Origin: JAFGED01 sp964551295
Lineage (GTDB): Bacteria; Chloroflexota; Anaerolineae; B4-G1
DNA: 12,178 nucleotides
Reading direction: 5' to 3'
Assembly: GCA_964551295.1 (NCBI GenBank)
Contig: CAZKDJ010000127.1
Span: 1 to 12,178 of the forward strand
Shown in pieces: positions 1 to 6,898 of the stretch (position 1 is its first letter; each line of letters starts with the position of its first letter). The position numbers were made by a program, and so were the translations under genes. The notes under the pieces were generated by a model that worked only from the letters and a program-made list of their open reading frames with translations, made no database searches and was not told the origin of the DNA.

Positions 1-7
1 GGAAACA

Positions 8-41
8 GTTCACTTTTCAGCCTTAAATGGTTCACTTTTCA
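8..41. repeat. 12-bp direct repeat, possible IS21-type element end
   Basis: The 12-mer GTTCACTTTTCA occurs exactly at 8-19 and again at 30-41, a 22-bp period. Short tandem binding repeats of this kind at an element edge are typical of IS21-family (istA/istB) termini, and this motif resembles ones I associate with that family. No transposase is visible because the window begins here. The call as an IS end is inference; the direct repeat itself is seen directly. Confidence 0.4.
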
Positions 42-69
42 ACTTTAACTGACATGTGTGGAAAAACTA

Positions 70-98
70 TTGACAAATTGCATATAGTGTGGTATTCT
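70..98 (+). promoter_or_regulatory. sigma70-like promoter for the mrp cluster
   Basis: A perfect -35 hexamer TTGACA at 70-75 is followed by a 17-bp spacer and a -10 hexamer TATTCT at 93-98, which matches four of six consensus positions. It lies in a locally AT-rich stretch, unlike the GC-rich surroundings. Transcription would start near 105 and give a leader of about 125 bases before the mrp start at 232. It is the best promoter I see ahead of the long + strand gene series, and it lies just inside the possible IS end, so it may have arrived with or been exposed by an insertion. Confidence 0.6.
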
Positions 99-235
99 TG
101 CTGGGGCATCTGAGAGAGTTTGGCCTGGGTCGTATTGGCGTCACATCTGCCGGGCGCTCCGCGACGTTCATGTGGAGAAATGACAAGGAGGGCATCATCG
201 AGATTCTGCTGGAGCAGAGAACGGGAGTGGCATGA
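98..235 (+). other. small open frame or gene remnant ahead of mrp
   Basis: After a TGA at 71-73 one frame stays open to the TGA at 233-235, whose bases overlap the ATG of mrp at 232 (ATGA). From the TTG at 98 it would encode about 45 residues, ending NDKEGIIEILLEQRTGVA. I do not recognise the family and see no good ribosome site. It could be the tail of a gene cut off by the possible element to the left, a short coupled leader peptide (a 21-codon version starts at the ATG at 170), or chance. Confidence 0.2.
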
Positions 236-244
236 TCGAGAAAA

Positions 245-1237
245 TTGCTGAGGCTCTGCGGGGGGGGGCAGGACCCCGAGCTGGGCAAGAGCCTTGTCGA
301 GTTAGGCATGGTACACGACGTGCAGGTGGATGACGGGGTTGTGCGTTTCACGCTGGCGCTGGATGGCGTGCGCGACGTGCAGGTCGATTTGCAAGAGATG
401 ACGTCGGAGGAGAAGGAGCGCATCTGGCCCAAAAAGGGCCAGCAGAAGCGCGAGCCTGGGGCGGCAGAACACCTGAACAATATCGGACGCGTGCTGGCGG
501 TGATGAGCGGCAAAGGCGGTGTGGGCAAGTCGTCTGTGGCGGCGATGCTGGCCGTGGCGCTGCGGCAGCAAGGGAAGCGCGTGGGCGTGCTGGATGCCGA
601 CATCACGGGTCCCAGCATCCCCAAGATGTTTGGCCTCAGTGAGACGCCGCCGATGGGGCCGGTGGGTATCTTGCCTGCCGAGACCAAGAGCGGCATCGAG
701 GTGATGTCGATCAATTTGCTCCTGCCGAGCGAGGACGAGGCCGTCATCTGGCGCGGTCCGCTCATCGGCGGGGCGATCCGCCAGTTCTGGGGCGACGTGG
801 TGTGGGGCGATCTGGACGTATTGGTCGTCGATCTGCCGCCGGGCACCTCCGACGCCTCGCTAACGGTGATGCAATCCATTCCCCTCAATGGGGTGGTGCT
901 GGTGACCTCGCCGCAAGATTTGGCCGGGATGGTGGTGCGCAAGGCGGCCAAGATGGCCTGGCAGATGAAGGTATCCATCGTCGGCCTGGTGGAGAACATG
1001 AGCTACACCATCTGTCCCAAGTGTGGCGAGCGCATCGAGGTCTTTGGCCCCAGCCAGGCGGTGCACACGGCGAACCTGCTGGGGGTGCCGCTCCTGGGAC
1101 AAATCCCGCTGGATCCTGACCTGGCCCGCCAGTGCGACGCCGGTGAGATCGAGGACTATACGACGGACGTTTTCGAGCCTATCGCGCAAAAGATCGCGGA
1201 CCGGGCGTCGGTGCGGCCGGGCACGCCGATCTTTTAG
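245..1237 (+). CDS. mrp: Mrp/NBP35-type Fe-S carrier ATPase with disrupted DUF59 N-terminus
   Basis: P-loop ATPase of the Mrp/ApbC/Nbp35 group, cytosolic carriers that assemble and transfer [4Fe-4S] clusters. Numbered from the TTG at 245: deviant Walker A KGGVGKS at 90-96, DADITGPS near 117, Walker B-like VVDLPPG near 195, and the CPKC pair near 258 expected to bind a bridging cluster between two subunits. The N-terminal DUF59 (MIP18-like) part is damaged in two ways. The natural-looking start is ATG 232 (MIEKIAEALRGG..., preceded by GGAG), but a run of nine G at 260-268 puts it one base out of frame with QDPELGKSLVELGMV; eight G would restore it. The open frame therefore begins only at TTG 245. 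Further in, LAL runs straight into DGVRDV, lacking about 24 residues usual there. The ATPase domain is intact. The stop is two bases before the next gene, implying co-transcription. Confidence 0.9.
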   Translation: MLRLCGGGQDPELGKSLVELGMVHDVQVDDGVVRFTLALDGVRDVQVDLQEMTSEEKERIWPKKGQQKREPGAAEHLNNIGRVLAVMSGKGGVGKSSVAAMLAVALRQQGKRVGVLDADITGPSIPKMFGLSETPPMGPVGILPAETKSGIEVMSINLLLPSEDEAVIWRGPLIGGAIRQFWGDVVWGDLDVLVVDLPPGTSDASLTVMQSIPLNGVVLVTSPQDLAGMVVRKAAKMAWQMKVSIVGLVENMSYTICPKCGERIEVFGPSQAVHTANLLGVPLLGQIPLDPDLARQCDAGEIEDYTTDVFEPIAQKIADRASVRPGTPIF

Positions 1238-1239
1238 CG

Positions 1240-2100
1240 ATGAACACCTACCTGGACTGTTATCCCTGCTTTCTGCGCCAGGCCCTGGAAGCGGCACGCA
1301 TGGCCGAGGCCGACGAGAGCCAGCAGAAGGCGGTGCTTGATCGCGTGCTCAACCTGCTCAAACACATCGAGCCGGCGAGCACGCCGCCAGAGATCGGCGA
1401 CCGGGTGCACCTTATCGTGCGGGAGGAGGTGGGCGACGGCGATCCGTACCGGGCGATCAAGCAGGCCAGCACCCGCCAGGCGCTACAGCTCTACCCCAGG
1501 ATGAAGGCCCTGCTGGCGCAGGCGGACGATCCGCTGGAGGTGGCCGTCCGGTTGAGTATCGCGGGCAACATCATCGACGTGGGACCGAATCGGGAGTACG
1601 ATCTGTGGGATACGGCGGAGCGCGTGTTGACCCAGCCTTTTGCCGTCGACGATAGAGACGCTTTCCGCAAGGCGCTCTCCAGGGCCGATCGCGTGCTCTA
1701 CCTGGCCGATAACGCCGGGGAGACGGTCTTTGACCGGGTGCTGATCGAGACGCTTGACGTGCCCGTCACCTACGCGGTCAAGGGCGGGCCGACGCTGAAC
1801 GACGCGACGCGGGAGGATGCGCTGGCCGCCGGCGTGGATCAAGTGGCACAGATCATCGACACCGGCCTGGACGCTCCGGGGACGCTTTTGTATCGCTCTG
1901 ATGGGCGTGCCTGCTCGGACGAGTTCCGCCGAAAATATGATGAGGCGGAGTTGATTATCGCCAAGGGACAGGCCAACTATGAGACACTGAGTACAGAGGG
2001 GCCAAAGGTTTTCTTCCTGCTGCAGACCAAGTGCCCGATCATCGCTCGCGATGTGGGCGTTCCGGTTGGGAGTATCGTGCTCAAGCAGGGACGGACGTAA
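1240..2100 (+). CDS. DUF89 family metal-dependent damage-control phosphatase
   Basis: A 286-residue DUF89 (ARMT1-like) protein of the compact prokaryotic type. Family members are metal-dependent phosphatases thought to dephosphorylate damaged or surplus phosphometabolites; the substrate here is unknown. Visible family features: the N-terminal DCYPCFLRQAL with a CxxC (C7, C10), SIAGNIIDVG at 106-115, LADNAGE with the likely metal ligands D157 and N158, GGPTLNDATREDA at 182-194, AKGQANYE at 241-248, and a third conserved Cys in LQTKCPI (C265). The length fits the family. The start is 2 bases after the mrp stop with no convincing ribosome site, so translation is probably coupled to mrp. In anaerobes such proteins often sit beside Mrp and NifX-like genes, as here. 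Confidence 0.88.
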   Translation: MNTYLDCYPCFLRQALEAARMAEADESQQKAVLDRVLNLLKHIEPASTPPEIGDRVHLIVREEVGDGDPYRAIKQASTRQALQLYPRMKALLAQADDPLEVAVRLSIAGNIIDVGPNREYDLWDTAERVLTQPFAVDDRDAFRKALSRADRVLYLADNAGETVFDRVLIETLDVPVTYAVKGGPTLNDATREDALAAGVDQVAQIIDTGLDAPGTLLYRSDGRACSDEFRRKYDEAELIIAKGQANYETLSTEGPKVFFLLQTKCPIIARDVGVPVGSIVLKQGRT

Positions 2101-2164
2101 ACGCGGGGGGGCATACGGTTGATGACAGAAGCAGGTGAGACGAGTCGCGAAGTTCGATCCGCAT

Positions 2165-2200
2165 CCGGTTTACCGGTTCGATTATACTTTTATCAGGAGG
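2165..2200 (+). promoter_or_regulatory. possible internal promoter and strong RBS before first NifX-like gene
   Basis: The 107-base gap between the DUF89 gene and the first NifX-like gene contains a tandem CCGGTT-ta-CCGGTT (2165-2178), then TATACT at 2183-2188, which matches the -10 consensus at five of six positions but has no matching -35. A full Shine-Dalgarno AGGAGG follows at 2195-2200, seven bases before ATG 2208. The ribosome site is secure and fixes the start; the promoter and the operator-like CCGGTT repeat are tentative. Confidence 0.35.
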
Positions 2201-2207
2201 AACGCAA

Positions 2208-2798
2208 ATGAAGATCGTTGTATCGGCCAATGGCGCCGGCTTGGACGCGCCGGCCAGCCCGGTGTTCGGGCGCTGCCCGACGTACGTTTTCGTGGACACG
2301 GATTCGATGGCTGCGGAGAGCGTCGATAACCCGGCTATAAACGCTGCCGGCGGAGCGGGCATCCAGGCGGCCCAGTTCGTCGTCGAGCGCGGGGCGCAGG
2401 CGGCGGTCACCGGCAATATGGGCCCCAACGCGTTTAACGTTTTCCAGTCCGCCGGTGTGCCCATCTACCTTTTTGGGGGTGGGACAGTGCGAGAGGCAGT
2501 TGAGGCGTACAAGACGGGCGGACTTCAATCCAGCGTCGATGCCACTGTCCAGGCCCACGCCGGAATGGGGATGGGTCGGGGCATGGGGCGCGGGATGGGT
2601 AGAGGAATGGGCCGCGGAATGGGTCGTGGGATGGGCATGGGCGGCGGTGTAGGAGGTGCTGTTTCTCAGGCACCGTCGGCTGGTCCTGTTCCCTCGCGGG
2701 AGGAAGAGACCGCCTCTCTAAAAGATATGGCCAGTGGACTGCGCAAGCAATTGGCCGAGGTGCTGGAGAAACTTGATCGATTAGAGAAGGAGGAATGA
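2208..2798 (+). CDS. NifX/MTH1175-family protein with GMGR repeat linker and coiled-coil tail
   Basis: Residues 1-113 form a dinitrogenase iron-molybdenum cofactor biosynthesis (NifX/NafY/MTH1175-like) domain, a small fold known in NifX, NafY and NifB C-termini to carry Fe-S or FeMo precursors. Key signatures are SPVFGRCPTYVFVD (C23), TGNMGPNAF at 68-76 and GGGTVREAVEAY at 90-101. The usual His before FGR is Val here. Residues 119-147 are a low-complexity Gly-Met-Arg linker with five GMGR units. Residues about 165-196 are charged and helical (LRKQLAEVLEKLDRLEKEE) and probably a coiled coil. Start fixed by AGGAGG seven bases upstream. No nif structural genes are visible, so a general Fe-S or metal carrier role is more likely than nitrogen fixation. 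Next gene begins 4 bases after the stop. Confidence 0.88.
   Translation: MKIVVSANGAGLDAPASPVFGRCPTYVFVDTDSMAAESVDNPAINAAGGAGIQAAQFVVERGAQAAVTGNMGPNAFNVFQSAGVPIYLFGGGTVREAVEAYKTGGLQSSVDATVQAHAGMGMGRGMGRGMGRGMGRGMGRGMGMGGGVGGAVSQAPSAGPVPSREEETASLKDMASGLRKQLAEVLEKLDRLEKEE
2562..2648 (+). repeat. 12-bp GMGR coding repeat with G-quadruplex potential
   Basis: In-frame 12-base units of the form GGN-ATG-GGN-CGN, five copies with flanking GM pairs, encode residues 119-147 of the first NifX-like protein. Third codon positions vary between units (AGA, CGC, CGT and CGG for Arg), so the peptide repeat is better kept than the DNA repeat. The coding strand at 2567-2588 has four runs of three or more G separated by 2-3 bases, matching the standard intramolecular G-quadruplex pattern, with further GGG runs at 2592-2594 and 2597-2599. 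Confidence 0.85.
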
Positions 2799-2802
2799 AC
2801 TG

Positions 2803-3333
2803 ATGCGGCGCGTAACACGCGTAGCGATTTCGGCAGATGACAGTAACGGGCTGGATAGTGTGGTAAGCCCACACTTTGGACGTTGCCCCTACTATGTGCT
2901 GGTGGACCTCGATGGGCGGGAGGTGAGCGAGGTCAGCGCGGTGGAGAATCCCTACTACGGCCAGCACACGCCGGGAGCGGTGCCCGGTTTTATCCAGAGC
3001 CAGGGGGCTGATGTGATGCTCGCCGGCGGGATGGGCCGGCGGGCCATCGGTTTCTTCCAGCAGTACGGTATCCAGGCAGTGACCGGGGCCGCTGGCACGG
3101 TGCGCTACGCCCTGGAGCAGTATCTGGGTGGAGCACTGGAGGGAGCCGCGCCGTGCCGCGAGAGCATCGCACATAGCCACGACGAGGTCGTTGCCGAGGG
3201 CGAGTACGAGGAGGACGAGGCCGGCAGGTTGCGCGAGGAGATCGAGATGCTGCAACAGCAGTTGGACGCGGCGATGGAACGGTTGGAGGGGGTAGCTAAA
3301 TCAGATCAAACAAAGGAGCGACAAAAGCAATGA
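2803..3333 (+). CDS. second NifX/MTH1175-family protein with coiled-coil tail
   Basis: 176 residues, paralogous to the preceding gene. The NifX-like domain covers about residues 5-112, with the classical SPHFGRCPYYVLVD (H24, C28), AGGMGRRAIGFF at 74-85 and GAAGTVRYALEQYLGG at 95-110. Instead of the GMGR linker it has a short acidic segment containing C118 and HSH (124-126), then a strongly predicted coiled coil (LREEIEMLQQQLDAAMERLE, 143-162) and a basic tail. Start supported by AAGGAGG at 2787-2793. It overlaps the next gene by 4 bases (ATGA), implying translational coupling. The pair probably acts as homo- or hetero-oligomeric carriers of an Fe-S or other metal cluster; the cargo cannot be told from sequence. 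Confidence 0.88.
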   Translation: MRRVTRVAISADDSNGLDSVVSPHFGRCPYYVLVDLDGREVSEVSAVENPYYGQHTPGAVPGFIQSQGADVMLAGGMGRRAIGFFQQYGIQAVTGAAGTVRYALEQYLGGALEGAAPCRESIAHSHDEVVAEGEYEEDEAGRLREEIEMLQQQLDAAMERLEGVAKSDQTKERQKQ

Positions 3334-4700
3334 GGCAGGACGTGAGCAAAGAATATCCGATCGTGGTCGTGGGGGGAAGTGCTGCCGGGTTGACCGCCGC
3401 GATTACGGCGCGGCGTCACTACCTCGACAAGAAGGTTCTGTTAGTGCGCAAAGAGAAGCAGGTTCTGATACCTTGCGGCATTCCCTATATCTTTGGCACC
3501 GTTGGCAGTCCGAGCAAGAACCTCATACCGGATGCCGCGCTGGAAAAGAACAGTGTCGAGTTGCTCGTCGCCGAGGCCACGGACATTGACCGTGAGGCCC
3601 GCGTCCTGCATACTACTGAAGGCGATGTGGGGTACGAGCGATTGATCATCGCTACCGGGTCGCGGCCCGCCATGCCGCCGATACCGGGGTTCGATCTCGA
3701 TGGCGTCTATGCAGTGGTCAAGGACGTGGAATACCTGAGCGGACTCCAGAAGCTACTCGAAACCGCCGAGAACATCGTCATCATCGGCGGTGGGTTCATC
3801 GGCATCGAGTTTGCCGACGAGATCAACAAAACCGGTGATAAGAACATCACTGTGGTCGAGCTATTGCCCCATTGTCTCGCGCTGGCGTATGACGAAGAGT
3901 TCTGCGCCGAGATGGAAGAGGTGCTCGAGTCGCGCGGGATCAACATCCGCACGTCCTCCAAGGTGGAAAAGATCGCCGGTGCAGAAAGCGTCGAGAAGGT
4001 CGTTCTGTCCGATGGCGAAGAGATCGAGGCCGACATCGTGATCATGGGCATCGGGGCCGTGGCCAACGTGGACCTGGCGCAGAAAGCGGGGTTGCGCATC
4101 GGCCTGACGGGCAGCATCGCGGTGGATCGGACGATGCAGACGTCTGACGAGAACATTTACGCCTGTGGAGACTGCGCCGAGAAGACATCCTTCTTTGGCG
4201 GTCGGCCCTCGCCGCTGAAACTGGCGTCCATCGCCACGTTCGAGGCGCGCATCGCCGGGGCCAACCTCTTTGGCATCCGGCGTGAGAACGTCGGCACCGT
4301 GGGCGTGTGGTCGACGGCCATAGGGGGGCACGCACTGGCCACCGCGGGACTAACCGAGGAAATGGCCAAAGGGCGTGGCTACGACGCGGTCGCCGTGACC
4401 ATCCAGGGTCCAAACCGCCATCCTGGTCTCATGCCGGGTGCGGCAAATACCAAGGTCAAATTGGTATTCGAGCGCAACTCGGGCGTGATTTTGGGCGGGC
4501 AGGTTATGGGGAGCCCTGCAGCGGGTGAGATCATCAATGCGATCTCGGCCTGCGTGCAGAACCGCATGACGGCGGAGGACATTGCCATGTTCCAGACGGG
4601 CACGCATCCTGCGCTGACGGCTTCGCCCATTGCCTATCACATGGTGAGTGCCGCCGAGATGGCCATCAAGCAAATGCGCGCGTGTGGAGGTCAATCATGA
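3330..4700 (+). CDS. FAD/NAD(P)-dependent disulfide reductase, CoA-disulfide reductase/NADH oxidase-like
   Basis: A 456-residue class III pyridine nucleotide-disulfide oxidoreductase. FAD-binding motif VVVGGSAAG at 12-20, single redox Cys in LIPCGIPY (C49) at the position of the active Cys of CoA-disulfide reductases and NADH oxidases, ATGSRP at 108-113, NAD(P)-binding IIGGGFIGIE at 151-160, second FAD motif YACGDCAE at 277-284, and a C-terminal dimerisation domain ending in ...GTHPALTASPIAYHM. The paired Cys of glutathione or lipoamide reductases is absent, so a CoA or small-thiol, persulfide or polysulfide substrate, or NADH oxidase activity, is likely. Extra cysteines in YACGDC and near the C-terminus (RACGG) are of unknown use. 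ATGA overlap with the NifX-like gene upstream and with the response regulator downstream ties it to the operon. Confidence 0.88.
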   Translation: MRQDVSKEYPIVVVGGSAAGLTAAITARRHYLDKKVLLVRKEKQVLIPCGIPYIFGTVGSPSKNLIPDAALEKNSVELLVAEATDIDREARVLHTTEGDVGYERLIIATGSRPAMPPIPGFDLDGVYAVVKDVEYLSGLQKLLETAENIVIIGGGFIGIEFADEINKTGDKNITVVELLPHCLALAYDEEFCAEMEEVLESRGINIRTSSKVEKIAGAESVEKVVLSDGEEIEADIVIMGIGAVANVDLAQKAGLRIGLTGSIAVDRTMQTSDENIYACGDCAEKTSFFGGRPSPLKLASIATFEARIAGANLFGIRRENVGTVGVWSTAIGGHALATAGLTEEMAKGRGYDAVAVTIQGPNRHPGLMPGAANTKVKLVFERNSGVILGGQVMGSPAAGEIINAISACVQNRMTAEDIAMFQTGTHPALTASPIAYHMVSAAEMAIKQMRACGGQS

Positions 4701-5107
4701 CAAAGATACTCATCATCGACGACGACCCCGATTTCCTCCTCGCCGTGCAGATGGTGCTCGAGGCTCACGACTTTGCGGTGGATACGGCGACGACGCCCGA
4801 AGAAGGCGTGTCCAAGGTATTGGACACAGAGCCAGACCTGGTGATCCTGGACGTCATGATGCCCATGGGGTACGAGGGATTTGACGTCGCGCGTGAGATC
4901 AGAGAGAAGCACGGGTTGGTAGACCTACCTATCGTCATACTCACCAGCGTGCACAGCACCAAAAAAGTTCCCTACCGCTTTGCCCCCGATGAGGAATACT
5001 TGCCGGTGGACGTGTTCCTGGACAAGCCGATCGAGCCGGAGCAGCTCGTCGAGACGGTTCAAGAAACGCTGGGCGAGCGTCGAGAAGAACCCGATTACCC
5101 GCTATAG
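4697..5107 (+). CDS. stand-alone response regulator receiver protein
   Basis: A 136-residue CheY-like receiver domain without an output domain. Acidic pocket DDD at 8-10, phosphoacceptor D52 in LVILDVMMP, switch Thr/Ser at ILTS (T83), and Lys in FLDKP (K110) are all present, so phosphorylation should work. I prefer ATG 4697, with GGAGG six bases upstream, over the in-frame GTG at 4682; it overlaps the flavoenzyme stop as ATGA. Between the switch residue and K110 there is a slightly long insert (HSTKKVPYRFAPDEEYLPVD) that is common in receivers of this subclass from anaerobes. No histidine kinase lies in the window, so partner and output are unknown; it may act by protein contact. Confidence 0.9.
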   Translation: MTKILIIDDDPDFLLAVQMVLEAHDFAVDTATTPEEGVSKVLDTEPDLVILDVMMPMGYEGFDVAREIREKHGLVDLPIVILTSVHSTKKVPYRFAPDEEYLPVDVFLDKPIEPEQLVETVQETLGERREEPDYPL

Positions 5108-5250
5108 TGTTTGCGGAGTTTGTCACGCAGTCCTGGCTTTCCCTGGGCCATGAGGAGACTGTGTGCCTTCCCGTGGTTCCTTCGCCGATCAGCCCATCCG
5201 CGAGCAAGATCAGTTGGGTGTAGAGTAGCCTGTATTGGTAGAGAGTGACT

Positions 5251-6855
5251 ATGCAATTGAAACACTATCTGGGGATGATTTCGCTGTTTTTGGCATTGGC
5301 TATCCTGATTGCCGGGGCGCGCGTGGCGCGCGCCGGAGAGGAGGCGGTGGTGCGGGTGGTCTATTTCACCTCCGCCGAGTGCCCTCACTGCAAGGCAGTT
5401 TTCGATGAGGTCCTGACACCGCTGCAGGAGGCGCAGGGGTCTCGGTTGCAGATCAAGCTGGTCGATATCTCCGATCCGAACGAGCCGGGGGGCATCAACC
5501 CGACCACCTATGAGATGTTGATCCACGCGGAGGCGATGTTCGGCGTGTCCCCGGAGGAGCAGGGGCTGCCGATGCTCGTCGTCGGTGATCGGGCGCTCGT
5601 CGGCGAGGGAGCCATCCGCGAGCAACTGCCGGGCTTGGTCGACGAGTACCTGGAGGCAGGAGGGACTGCGTGGCCCGATATTCCGAGGCTGGCGGAGCTT
5701 GATGCCGGGATGGACGATCCCAATCCAGGCGTTAGCTCTAATCCGGGCTGTGGGCCGGATGAGGAAATCTGCGAGGCGCCGGCGCCTGTGTGGATGGCCT
5801 ATTTTTATGAGGTAGGCTGCCAGGATTGCAGCCGCGCCGAGTACGACATCCGGTACGTGGAGACCAAGTCCCCGCAGGTGATGGTCGAGGAGTATAACGC
5901 GCAGAGTGACGCGGCCCTGATCGAGTGGCTGGGCGCGCGCTTTGGCGTGCCGGAGGCGCAGCGATTGGCAACACCGGCGCTCTTTGTCGGCGACGATTAC
6001 CTTATCGGCGCCGGGATCACGTCTGAGGCGGTGTCCACCCTGGTCGAAAAGTACGCGACCACCGGGACGCAGCGCGTGTGGTCCGATTTCGACCCCCAGG
6101 AGGCGGAACAGAACATCGTCGCGCGCTTCGAGTCCTTTGGCGTCCTCACGGTTGCCTTCGCCGGTCTGGTGGATGGCCTCAATCCCTGCGCCTTTGCCAC
6201 GTTGGCTTTCTTCGTGTCCTACCTGGCGTTGAGCGGCCGCCAGGGCAAAGAAATCCTGATCGTGGGCGCCGCCTTTACCCTGGGCGTGTTCCTGGCTTAC
6301 CTGTTGGTGGGGCTGGGGTTCTACAAGGTGCTTGACCTGCTGGGCGACCTGTTGACGACGCTGGGGCGCTGGGTGTACGGGCTCACTGGCTTGTTCTGCG
6401 CTGTGCTGGCGGTGTTCAGTTTTCTTGACTTTCTCAAGGCCCGGCGCGGCGAGATCGGCGACATGGCACTCAACTTGCCACACAAGCTGCGCATGCGCAT
6501 CAACGCCGTCATCCGCAAGGGGCGCAGGTCGCGGGCGTTTGTGGCCGGCTCCTTTTTTACCGGCATAGCCGTCTCGTTCCTGGAATTGGCCTGCACGGGC
6601 CAGGTTTACCTGCCTACTATCATCTTTGTGGTCAGCCAGCCGCAGTTACAGGCGCGGGCGGTCATATTTCTCATCCTGTACAACGTGCTGTTCATCATAC
6701 CCCTGGTGGTGGTTTTCGTCCTGGCCTGCTATGGCACCGGCTCAAAGCAGTTGACGCGCTTCCTGGAGCGCCGGGCCGCGACGGTCAAGCTGGGTTTGAC
6801 GGTGCTGTTCGCCGCGTTGGCCACTTGGCTGCTCGTCTCTGTGGTGGTAGGATGA
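5251..6855 (+). CDS. membrane thiol-redox protein: two thioredoxin-like domains plus DsbD/CcdA-like core
   Basis: 534 residues from ATG 5251 (an in-frame GTG at 5245 is possible). A signal or anchor helix (8-22) precedes a first thioredoxin-like domain with CPHC (C44, C47; VYFTSAECPHCK), then a second with CQDC (C190, C193; AYFYEVGCQDCS), each followed by a P-x-L/F-V-G-D loop (PMLVVGD, PALFVGDD) like the cis-Pro region. From about residue 297 there are six or so transmembrane helices with LNPCAFATLAFF (C313) and ELACTGQVYLP (C448), the paired membrane cysteines of DsbD/CcdA/ScoC-type proteins that move reducing equivalents across the membrane. An extra Cys pair (C167, C174) lies in the linker. 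Likely role: passing electrons from cytosolic thioredoxin to extracytoplasmic disulfides or metal sites. The 140-base gap upstream shows no clear promoter. Confidence 0.87.
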   Translation: MQLKHYLGMISLFLALAILIAGARVARAGEEAVVRVVYFTSAECPHCKAVFDEVLTPLQEAQGSRLQIKLVDISDPNEPGGINPTTYEMLIHAEAMFGVSPEEQGLPMLVVGDRALVGEGAIREQLPGLVDEYLEAGGTAWPDIPRLAELDAGMDDPNPGVSSNPGCGPDEEICEAPAPVWMAYFYEVGCQDCSRAEYDIRYVETKSPQVMVEEYNAQSDAALIEWLGARFGVPEAQRLATPALFVGDDYLIGAGITSEAVSTLVEKYATTGTQRVWSDFDPQEAEQNIVARFESFGVLTVAFAGLVDGLNPCAFATLAFFVSYLALSGRQGKEILIVGAAFTLGVFLAYLLVGLGFYKVLDLLGDLLTTLGRWVYGLTGLFCAVLAVFSFLDFLKARRGEIGDMALNLPHKLRMRINAVIRKGRRSRAFVAGSFFTGIAVSFLELACTGQVYLPTIIFVVSQPQLQARAVIFLILYNVLFIIPLVVVFVLACYGTGSKQLTRFLERRAATVKLGLTVLFAALATWLLVSVVVG

Positions 6856-6898
6856 TAGGCGGACGGACAGTTTGGGTAGATGCAGTGGGGGATATCGC

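Noticed and set aside
67..999. 310-residue minus-strand open frame opposite mrp
   Set aside because: Lies antisense to a clear P-loop ATPase; its composition (Ser/Thr/Pro/Arg-rich) reflects the complementary GC-rich codons, with no domain.
2562..2648. Repeat array considered as a CRISPR or non-coding satellite
   Set aside because: Units are 12 bp, in frame, without spacers, and encode a regular GMGR peptide inside a gene.
2434..3255. 273-residue minus-strand open frame opposite the NifX-like genes
   Set aside because: Crosses two well-supported + strand genes and their ribosome site; no domain.
2208..3333. NifX-like genes taken as evidence of nitrogen fixation
   Set aside because: No nifHDK, nifB or nifEN in view; MTH1175-type proteins are common in anaerobes that do not fix nitrogen.
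5107..5223. 38-codon + strand open frame between the response regulator and the thioredoxin-DsbD gene
   Set aside because: Starts at a GTG overlapping the stop by one base without a ribosome site; peptide unrecognised.
5095..6483. 462-residue minus-strand open frame opposite the thioredoxin-DsbD gene
   Set aside because: His/Arg/Gln-rich with no recognisable domain and antisense to a well-supported gene. Its last residues in the 5108-5160 gap look somewhat protein-like (MAQGKPGLRDKLRKHY), but that is too short to support a gene remnant.
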